Shown piece after piece: positions 8,185 through 15,166 of a DNA stretch of 64,000 nt. Origin of the DNA: Geobacter argillaceus. Its GTDB lineage: Bacteria; Desulfobacterota; Desulfuromonadia; Geobacterales; DSM-12255. The notes under the pieces are model-generated. The model was not told the DNA's origin. It ran no database searches and saw nothing but the letters and a program-made list of their open reading frames with translations. The position numbers and the translations under genes were made by a program. The stretch is from assembly GCF_007830735.1 (NCBI RefSeq), contig NZ_VLLN01000009.1, forward strand, positions 1 through 64,000, in the 5' to 3' direction. Position 1 is the first letter of the stretch. Each line of letters starts with the position of its first letter.

Positions 8185-9228
8185 TTACGGGGTAATCGCA
8201 ACCTTCAGAACTTTATCCAGCTTATTCCCGAAAATCCGGTAACCTTCCTTAATGTCTTCCAACGCAAACTTGTGAGTGATCAGTGGTATCAGATCTGCAC
8301 GTTTGTTCAGTATGATACTCATCAACCGTCTCAGCCGTTCGCTGCCTCCCGGACAGAGGGAACTGACAATCTTGATGTCCGCAAGACCGGCGCCAAAGGC
8401 ATCAAGCGGGATTTGCAGATTGCTTTCATACACACCCAGGCTGGACAGGGTTCCACCTGGTCTGAGGGAACGCAGAGCATTTTCGAATGTCTTGGGATGC
8501 CCCAGGGCTTCAATAGCTATGTCAACCCCACGACCGTCGGTCTGCTTTTTAATTTCTGCAATGACATCAACTTTTGTGTGGTCCAGCACCATATCCGCTC
8601 CCATGCGCAGAGCCATTTCCTGCCGTTCCGGAATTGATTCCACGGCGATGACCAGACCAGCACCGGCGACACGAGCGCCTACGGTTGCACAGAGACCAAT
8701 TGGGCCCTGAGCAAATACAGCCACCGTATCACCAATCTTCACTCCGCCATTTTCCGATGCAGAAAAACCTGTAGTCATGATATCTCCGACAAAGAGGACC
8801 TGTTCGTCGGATAATCCGGCTGGAATTTGGGCCAGGTTGTACTGCGCATTCGGTACTCGTATGTATTCCGCCTGAGCGCCATTGATGGTGTTGCCGAATT
8901 TCCACCCTCCGAGTGCGCCACCACATTGGGACGACTTGCCGTTCTGGCAGAAAAAGCATTGCCCACACGGGGTAATAGCCCCGACGCAAACCCTGTCCCC
9001 CGTCTGAAATCCGGTCACCCCCTGGCCAAGCGCATCGATGACGCCGACAAATTCGTGACCGATTATGAGTCCCGGCTTTACGGGATACCCCCCTGAAAGT
9101 ATGTGGATATCCGTTCCGCAAATGGTCGACATGGTTACTTTGACCACAACTTCGCCAGCGCCGGGTTCAGGTTTTGGTACGTTTTCGATCTTGATGTCAT
9201 TGGGGCCGTGAAAAACGAGTGCTTTCAT
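8185..9228 (-). CDS. Zinc-dependent secondary alcohol (isopropanol-type) dehydrogenase
   Basis: The 347-residue medium-chain dehydrogenase has likely catalytic zinc ligands Cys37, His58-Glu59 and Asp149 (GDIMTTG, as in secondary-alcohol dehydrogenases) and structural zinc cysteines 88, 91, 94 and 102. The Rossmann turn is near 175-180 and Glu197 closes strand two, which favours NAD over NADP. The ATG at 9228 follows AGGAGAAGG. Between acetone carboxylase and the CoA-transferase the most likely reaction is isopropanol to acetone. 2-Butanol or related secondary alcohols are possible, and a diol or threonine-type substrate cannot be excluded by sequence. Confidence 0.85.
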   Translation of the reverse strand: MKALVFHGPNDIKIENVPKPEPGAGEVVVKVTMSTICGTDIHILSGGYPVKPGLIIGHEFVGVIDALGQGVTGFQTGDRVCVGAITPCGQCFFCQNGKSSQCGGALGGWKFGNTINGAQAEYIRVPNAQYNLAQIPAGLSDEQVLFVGDIMTTGFSASENGGVKIGDTVAVFAQGPIGLCATVGARVAGAGLVIAVESIPERQEMALRMGADMVLDHTKVDVIAEIKKQTDGRGVDIAIEALGHPKTFENALRSLRPGGTLSSLGVYESNLQIPLDAFGAGLADIKIVSSLCPGGSERLRRLMSIILNKRADLIPLITHKFALEDIKEGYRIFGNKLDKVLKVAITP

Positions 9229-9282
9229 AGTCCTTCTCCTTTTATTTGTTTTAGGAAGTGTCCCACGCACGACATCGAATAA

Positions 9283-9308
9283 ACGGCCGGGCGTTTTCGC
9301 CCGGCCGT
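9283..9308 (-). terminator. Strong GC hairpin between acxC and the alcohol dehydrogenase gene
   Basis: An 11-bp perfect stem (ACGGCCGGGCG / CGCCCGGCCGT) with an AAAA loop lies 7 bases after the acxC stop. It is followed by a short weak U-run (TTATT). It may be a partial terminator or an mRNA 3'-stabilising hairpin giving acxABC a higher transcript level than the downstream genes. Confidence 0.5.
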
Positions 9309-9315
9309 GCTCTGA

Positions 9316-9822
9316 CTAACCAGCATGCTCCGGAACCGGCAGGTTGACCCACTCCTTGTAGAAGGTCTCAATGTCCGGCTCAAAGTCGTGAATCACTGGG
9401 TACCAGGGTGTGGGCGCCTCGACGTCGTGCATCACACCGCAATCCGGACAGTAATACTCACGGTACACCTGCCAGTCGGTATCCGGAGCCATAAGCGACG
9501 GATAAACATCACGCATCGTCTCCGCGTTGTCTCGCACATAAATAACGGCGTTAAGTTTCCAATTTTCACGGTAATCGCCAAACTCGTAACCACAGTCGCA
9601 CTTGGTAAGCCATTGCTTGGTTTTGGCCGACTGGGCAATGTAAAGATGTGGCCCCAATGGCAGTACTATCTTGTCTTTCCAGGGTACCTTGGCCTGCAAA
9701 ACTTCCAGGTAAAGACCGAAGCGTTCATTGTCCTTGGGCATGGAAAGCATACGCATGGTAGTATCCCAGTCGAGTTTTCCCTCGGTCAGATTATTGACCT
9801 GTTGCTTAGTATAGGTAGACAT
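9316..9822 (-). CDS. acxC: Acetone carboxylase gamma subunit
   Basis: The 168-residue protein matches the small gamma subunit of acetone carboxylase in length and content. Two cysteine pairs, Cys75/Cys77 (KCDCGYEF) and Cys125/Cys128 (YYCPDCGV), would bind zinc. The gamma subunit is part of the (alpha-beta-gamma)2 complex that makes acetoacetate from acetone and bicarbonate. AAGGAGA precedes the ATG. The gene follows acxB by 68 bases. Its presence separates this system from two-subunit hydantoinase/oxoprolinase enzymes and from acetophenone carboxylase. Confidence 0.93.
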   Translation of the reverse strand: MSTYTKQQVNNLTEGKLDWDTTMRMLSMPKDNERFGLYLEVLQAKVPWKDKIVLPLGPHLYIAQSAKTKQWLTKCDCGYEFGDYRENWKLNAVIYVRDNAETMRDVYPSLMAPDTDWQVYREYYCPDCGVMHDVEAPTPWYPVIHDFEPDIETFYKEWVNLPVPEHAG

Positions 9823-9890
9823 ACTGTATCTCCTTGTGTTTGTTCACCGCCGGCCAATTGACAGGGTGATCAATAAGTTGGTTATCTTTG

Positions 9891-12302
9891 TTATTCTTCC
9901 ACCAGCACCACAGTATGGACGTCTGGAAGCTTGGATAAATCCTCGCGGTATTTCGAACCATAGGAGTGTATTCCAAGATCCGCCTCTTTCAGATCCCAGC
10001 CATCAGGCAAATTCCAGAATTCCTTGAACTCAGCCAGAAATTTTGGCGAAAGTTCGAAACTCGTTGCAAACATATGCTTCACTGCCGTACTTGCACGGCC
10101 AATGAGTATGCGGTCACGCTCTTTCTTCATCCATTCGCGGGTCGGTAATGCCCTGTCGAGCCTCGCCTTGCGGAGTTCGACACGATAAGCAGCAGTCTTT
10201 TTCGCATCGACGCTCCACACACCCTTGTTGTCCTGCTCAATTACCGCGCCGTGGACCTTGGTGGCGTACTCCGGCAGCAAGAAGTTGTTGTTCAGGTCAC
10301 GTGCGATTGCCTCGATTTCGCGATCGAGCGGGTCACCGAAACCGGGGCCACCACGAAGATAGTTGAGGTAGAGATCGTAGTCTTCGTAGCAAGCCTCAGT
10401 GGTCATGCACTGCTTGTCACGCTTGACATCAGCCCTGACATTGATGTGCTGTTCATACTCCGCTGCGGCCGGGTTGAGATCGCCCCCCAACGGCAGCGTG
10501 TCTCCGAAGGCGATACGTTCCTTGATTCCTGTATTGTGACCTTCGAAACGGTACCCGGTGGCGGACGGGTAACCACCCATCATGCCCCAGTCACTGTTCA
10601 TGTAGCCATTCCCCATGAAAAACATGGTCCAATCATGAGCATTCCAGACCATGCGCAGAGTTTCAAAGCCGCAACCACCGCGATACTTGCCATAACCACC
10701 GGAGTTGCACTTTACGTTACGACCAAGGTAAAGGAGCGGTTCCGCCATTTCCCAGATCTCGATGTCGCCCATGTCGCCTTCAGGGTTCCAGATTGCAGCG
10801 GCGTGGTTGAGACCATCCTTGATAGCTCCGGCGCCAGTACCGCAGGAACTCGCCTCAAAGCTGTTTACTGCGTGGATTTCGCCATCCTGGTTGATGCCGC
10901 CACCCTGCAGCCAGTTGGAGGTATTGGCATTGCCGGCATTGACTTCTTCCAGGTAACCACGACTGAAATAGGCTTGGGAAAGCCCACGCCACATCGCGCT
11001 CCAACCCGAGACCAGAAAGTGCCAAGCGTAGGCGTGGGCGGTGCGCCGGTCATCCGGGTTCATCCATGTGCCCTTGGGCAGATTGAACTCAGTGCCGTAG
11101 TAGGACCCGTCATTGATGCGCTGCGTCGGCACCAGTGTCTGGGTCATCATCACCCAGATACCGCTGGTGAAGGCAACATGATGCGCGTTGTAGGAATGCC
11201 AACCCCAGCGGCTGGCGCCATCGAAATCCAGCCGCCAGGAACCGTCGCCGCGGATAGTCATCTCGACCGGCGAATGCATGATGGTGTCAATCTTTGCAAA
11301 GGCAGAAGGGGTCTGCACGTCGGGGTGAGCATAGGGCACATCCACAAAAGCCACCTTGCGGTACGTGCCCGGCATGGTCATCGCCTTGAGACGACTTTGC
11401 AAACCGCGGCGCCCTTCCTCGATAACCTCAAAGGCAAACTTCTCGTACGCCTCCAGCCCCTCTTCCGCAACCACCTCCTCCACCAGATCGCGAATCATGT
11501 GGCACCCGGCGATGCGGGTCTTCTCATCGAGAATCCAGTATTTTGGTGTACGCACAGATCGCTGGCTTTCGTGCAGCCAGTCACGTAACGGCTGGTCGTT
11601 GACCCCGGTCTTGCGGCAGGTGATCATGTAACCATCACCAAAGCGCTGCACCTGGCCGGTCGACATCGAGCCCGGCGTAATCGAACCGGTATCGATCACG
11701 TGGGTTACACCCCCGACCCAGCCGATCAGTTTGCCCTTGATAAAGATGGGCACGATGGTGGCTATGTCGCACGGGTGCACGTTTCCGATGGAACAATCAT
11801 TGTTGGTGAACATGTCGCCGGGGTTGATACCGGGATTGGCCTCCCAGTTGTTCTCGATCATGTACTTGATCGCAGCACCCATGGTGCCCACGTGGATGAT
11901 GATCCCGGTAGAGGTCAGTACACAGTCACCGGCTGCATTGTAGAGAGTAAAGCAGAGCTCGCCCTCCTGCTCGACGATCGGACTTGCGGCGATCTTCTTG
12001 GCGGTCTCGCGCGAATGGACCAACCCACCGCGCAACTTGGAGAACAGCTTTTCATAGCGAATCGGTTCCGACTCGCGTAGTTCAAGGCGTTCGAGGCCGT
12101 TATAAAAACCGGTCTTTTGGGTGCGTTCGAGGATGGCGTCGCGATACTGCTTGAGAGTCTGGCCGTTTCCGAGCAGATTGGCGAAACCGGGTTCAGCTTT
12201 GCCGTGGATGGGTACAACTTTGGCCAGGACGGGTTCAGCTTTGGCGCAGCCGGTATCAGCCTTGGACTTCTTATCCGAGTTGGTTTTCAAGTTGGTTTTC
12301 AT
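9891..12302 (-). CDS. acxB: Acetone carboxylase alpha subunit (HyuB-like)
   Basis: This 803-residue hydantoinase B/oxoprolinase-family protein is the subunit where acetone is carboxylated at a Mn site in characterised enzymes. Candidate metal ligands are in NDCSIGNVHPCD (Asp169, His176, Asp179) and GGVTHVID (His201). It starts 12 bases after the beta subunit gene. Residues 1-45 are a low-complexity, lysine/alanine/proline-rich extension (AKAEP occurs twice) that looks specific to this organism; no alternative downstream Met fits. The product acetoacetate passes to the CoA-transferase encoded downstream. Confidence 0.94.
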   Translation of the reverse strand: MKTNLKTNSDKKSKADTGCAKAEPVLAKVVPIHGKAEPGFANLLGNGQTLKQYRDAILERTQKTGFYNGLERLELRESEPIRYEKLFSKLRGGLVHSRETAKKIAASPIVEQEGELCFTLYNAAGDCVLTSTGIIIHVGTMGAAIKYMIENNWEANPGINPGDMFTNNDCSIGNVHPCDIATIVPIFIKGKLIGWVGGVTHVIDTGSITPGSMSTGQVQRFGDGYMITCRKTGVNDQPLRDWLHESQRSVRTPKYWILDEKTRIAGCHMIRDLVEEVVAEEGLEAYEKFAFEVIEEGRRGLQSRLKAMTMPGTYRKVAFVDVPYAHPDVQTPSAFAKIDTIMHSPVEMTIRGDGSWRLDFDGASRWGWHSYNAHHVAFTSGIWVMMTQTLVPTQRINDGSYYGTEFNLPKGTWMNPDDRRTAHAYAWHFLVSGWSAMWRGLSQAYFSRGYLEEVNAGNANTSNWLQGGGINQDGEIHAVNSFEASSCGTGAGAIKDGLNHAAAIWNPEGDMGDIEIWEMAEPLLYLGRNVKCNSGGYGKYRGGCGFETLRMVWNAHDWTMFFMGNGYMNSDWGMMGGYPSATGYRFEGHNTGIKERIAFGDTLPLGGDLNPAAAEYEQHINVRADVKRDKQCMTTEACYEDYDLYLNYLRGGPGFGDPLDREIEAIARDLNNNFLLPEYATKVHGAVIEQDNKGVWSVDAKKTAAYRVELRKARLDRALPTREWMKKERDRILIGRASTAVKHMFATSFELSPKFLAEFKEFWNLPDGWDLKEADLGIHSYGSKYREDLSKLPDVHTVVLVEE

Positions 12303-12314
12303 TGTATCCTCCCC

Positions 12315-14462
12315 TTATTTCAATTCTTTAAGATGGAAAAGGCGGTGCTTGTCGACGTACGTGGCAAAGCCCTCCGGCAAAACGAACGTGGTGGCATCTG
12401 ATTCGATGATGGCCGGACCGGTGATCTCGTTACCAGGCCTGAGTTCTTCCATCTTCCAGAGCTTGGCATCGACCCACTTCTTGTGTCGGTAGAATTTACG
12501 GGTGCCGAGGAATGCGTCCTTCGGTGGGGTGGGCCCCTCTATGGGAGCTTCGGGAAGGGTGGGTTTCTGTACGGGGACGAGACCACGCATGATCGCACCA
12601 GTGATCGAGAAACCGAGTTCGGGCGAACGTGCTGAACTGGCATATACCCGCGCATAGGTTTCTTCGTAGGCCTCCACGATACGATCCCAATCCTCGGCAG
12701 TAGCCGCTTTGGTAATCGGCGAGGTGATCTCCAGGTCGTTCAGCTGCCCCATGTACTGCATGCGGAAGCCGGGCTGCAGGATCACATCTTCGGGTTTGAA
12801 ACCGTTGATTTCGAACTCCTCCACGACCTTGTTCATGAGTTCCTCCCAGGCCGCCTGGAGGGTTTTGCAACCTGCGATCTTTTCTGCATCGCTACCGTTC
12901 TGCGGTATCGCAATATCCACACTCTTGTCGTAGCGATACTCAAAATCGGCGCAGGCACAACCGAAGGCCGAAAAGCCTGCCGCCCAGGCCGGTACGATGA
13001 CATCCTTGAAGCCGGCCCCCTCGGTGTAGCCGTAGGTGTGTACAGGACCCGCGCCACCGTATGAGAAACAGACGAAGTCAGCCGGACTGTACCCCTTGGC
13101 GCTGATATTGGAGCGCAGGTAGTCACGCAGCTGCAGATCCAGCAACTCGATGACACCGGCAGCTGCGTCCTCGACAGAGAGCCCCAGCGGGTCGGCTACC
13201 TGCACCTTGATATGCTGCCGCGCACGCTCGACGTCCAGCTTGATGGCGCCACCCAGGAAGTTATCCGGGTTGAGATAACCAAGCACCACATGGCAGTCGG
13301 ATACGCTCACCGTGTCGATTCCGCTTTCCGGCCAGCAGGTTCCGACTCGGTAGCCCGCGCTGTCCGGCCCCAATTTGATGCCGCCGCTGTAGGGATCGAT
13401 GCGCACGAAGCTGCCGGCACCGGCACCCACCGAGTCCATTGCGACCAGCGGTAGCGAAAGGACCAGCCGGGCCATGTCAGGATCGGAGATAATGGAGAAG
13501 TTGCCCTTGGTGATCAGCGCCATGTCGAAGGACGTGCCACCGATATCCGAGCAGGCGATGTTCTCGTAACCCAGCACCTCGCCGAGGAGCTTCGAGCCGA
13601 TCACCCCGCCGATCGGACCGGAAACGATGGTGCGCGACAGCTCTTTGGCCTTCCATGAAATGGTGCCACCGTGGGTGGCCATTACTCGCAGGTCGAACTT
13701 GGCGCCGTGCTGTTTGAAGCGGTCGCTCACTTTCTTGAGTGTCTTTCGCGAGGGCTCCGCGGCATAGGCTTCCAAAATCGTGGTATTCATTCGGTGGCTT
13801 TCCTTACGGGAAGGGTAATAATCCACCGAAGCGAACACCGGGATATCGACTCCCATCTTTGACAACTCATAGCGGCAGACATCACGGGCACGCATTTCGC
13901 TCGCCGCATTCTTGTGGGATTGGAGCAGGCAGATCACAATTGCTTTTGCGCCGGCCTGGACCAGTTCGATCGTAGCCTGGCGGACATCGTTTTCTCGCAG
14001 CGGGATGACGACCGTTCCCTGCACATCGGTCCGTTCAATTACTCCACGGGTTCGCGACAACGGCACGATCGGTTCGTCGTATCGATGCGTGTTGAGGTGG
14101 ATGCGATCCTCCAGTGCGTAGCCAAGGTAGCTCTGAAGCGCACGGCCCATCGAATGCACCTGCTCGAAACCCTTGTTGCAGATCAAACCAACATCCAGCC
14201 CCTTCCTTTGCACCACCCGGTTCAGCATGGCGGTGCCGGAATAGACGCAGGTCACCAATTCGGGATAAATCTGATCCACGTTCCGTCCCCAGTGGGCAAG
14301 CGCATCCTCTGACGAGTTATAGATGGCGAGTGACTCGTCCTCCGGATTGCTCTGCGCCTTGCCGACAACGAATCTTCCGTCCTGACGCACGAAGAACGTG
14401 TCGGTCATCGTGCCCCCGGCGTCAATACCCAATACCTGTACTGGCGAGTGCTGAACTTGCAT
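12315..14462 (-). CDS. acxA: Acetone carboxylase beta subunit (HyuA-like ATPase)
   Basis: The 715-residue hydantoinase A/oxoprolinase-family protein has the actin-like phosphate-binding start GIDAGGTMTDT (12-22) and a later SDIGGTSFDM motif. In known acetone carboxylases this subunit uses ATP, releasing AMP and two phosphates, to activate the reactants. The ATG at 14462 is chosen because CAAGGAGGT lies seven bases upstream; the frame stays open a further 53 codons with no ribosome site. It is the first gene after the sigma-54 promoter, with a leader of roughly 165 bases. Confidence 0.94.
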   Translation of the reverse strand: MQVQHSPVQVLGIDAGGTMTDTFFVRQDGRFVVGKAQSNPEDESLAIYNSSEDALAHWGRNVDQIYPELVTCVYSGTAMLNRVVQRKGLDVGLICNKGFEQVHSMGRALQSYLGYALEDRIHLNTHRYDEPIVPLSRTRGVIERTDVQGTVVIPLRENDVRQATIELVQAGAKAIVICLLQSHKNAASEMRARDVCRYELSKMGVDIPVFASVDYYPSRKESHRMNTTILEAYAAEPSRKTLKKVSDRFKQHGAKFDLRVMATHGGTISWKAKELSRTIVSGPIGGVIGSKLLGEVLGYENIACSDIGGTSFDMALITKGNFSIISDPDMARLVLSLPLVAMDSVGAGAGSFVRIDPYSGGIKLGPDSAGYRVGTCWPESGIDTVSVSDCHVVLGYLNPDNFLGGAIKLDVERARQHIKVQVADPLGLSVEDAAAGVIELLDLQLRDYLRSNISAKGYSPADFVCFSYGGAGPVHTYGYTEGAGFKDVIVPAWAAGFSAFGCACADFEYRYDKSVDIAIPQNGSDAEKIAGCKTLQAAWEELMNKVVEEFEINGFKPEDVILQPGFRMQYMGQLNDLEITSPITKAATAEDWDRIVEAYEETYARVYASSARSPELGFSITGAIMRGLVPVQKPTLPEAPIEGPTPPKDAFLGTRKFYRHKKWVDAKLWKMEELRPGNEITGPAIIESDATTFVLPEGFATYVDKHRLFHLKELK

Positions 14463-14635
14463 GTAATACCTCCTTGCGTGAATGATGTGCTGCTGTTGTC
14501 GATTCGTACTTTGTGAGCGGTTGTTTACGAAAAGATACTTCCCCCGATATCCACCTCCCTGTTGAGCTTTGGCATGCTGATAACCCGGCAGACTACTATT
14601 AAAAAGAACATTGTTTTGCAATAGTCACCTCATTA

Positions 14636-14651
14636 AGCAACCAATATGCCA
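14636..14651 (-). promoter_or_regulatory. Sigma-54 (-24/-12) promoter for the acx operon
   Basis: On the minus strand the sequence TGGCATATTGGTTGCT matches the sigma-54 consensus TGGCAYR-N4-TTGCW, with invariant GG and GC at the correct spacing. It would start transcription near 14626, about 165 bases before acxA. The divergent gene encodes a sigma-54 activator, which supports the call. Confidence 0.85.
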
Positions 14652-14780
14652 GCGACATATTTACCGTTATTTTGGGAGATTAAGAGGATGTAACCGCTGT
14701 ATTATACGCACAACACGACAGTCACAAACTGCCGCAAAGACAATTACTAAATTCAAATCCAACATTGTTTTGTCTTATCA

Positions 14781-14810
14781 TTGAGACTGAGACCGTCTCA
14801 AGCCTGAGAC
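14781..14810. promoter_or_regulatory. TGAGAC repeat cluster, candidate activator binding site (UAS)
   Basis: TGAGAC occurs three times (14782-14787, 14788-14793, 14805-14810) and its complement GTCTCA once (14795-14800). TGAGACCGTCTCA is a 13-base palindrome with a one-base centre, nested in the wider inverted repeat TTGAGAC/GTCTCAA. The cluster lies 130-160 bases upstream of the -24/-12 promoter, a usual place for an enhancer of a sigma-54 activator. Confidence 0.6.
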
Positions 14811-15166
14811 CTTGCGACACGTGAACAGAGCGTGCCACGACATCCCAAAGCCGACAAAACCTGGAACACAAGGGCAATAGAGGATTTTGACCTGCATTTA
14901 AAGGTGAAGGGAGCCAGACTGCCCCACTGCTGGCACGGCGTCCAAGGGGACAAGAAAGTTGAGAGAAATCAGCTGATTTGAAATTTATGGCGTGACAAGC
15001 CCACCTTTGTCGGAAATTGAATAGTTAATTTGGTACGCTGTTTGTTTAATCGTTCCATGCGGCCTTGAATTTTCACTAGATGACATGGTAGACTTTCATG
15101 AAACTAACATAAACACTGTTTTAGCAAACTCCAATAAACGAGCCAGATATCACGAGGAGACATCGC

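Larger units (their letters stand above)
14463..15166. other. Divergent control region between acxA and the activator gene
   Basis: These 704 bases hold no gene I can support. They contain a minus-strand sigma-54 promoter (14636-14651) and a cluster of TGAGAC repeats (14781-14810), both listed separately. A weaker sigma-54-like match for the activator gene (TGGTACG-N4-TTGTT at 15031-15046) lacks the critical GC at -12. The ACATTGTTTTG string occurs twice (14609-14619 and 14764-14774). The left half is AT-rich compared with the flanking genes. Confidence 0.6.

Noticed and set aside
9891-14462. Alternative reading of the HyuA/HyuB-like pair as hydantoinase, 5-oxoprolinase or acetophenone carboxylase
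   Set aside because: The acetone-carboxylase-specific gamma subunit follows directly, and CoA-transferase, thiolase and secondary alcohol dehydrogenase complete an acetone pathway.
15031-15046. A sigma-54-like site (TGGTACG-N4-TTGTT) for the activator gene
   Set aside because: The invariant GC at -12 is GT here and the -24 box has a mismatch, so support is too weak to list as a promoter.
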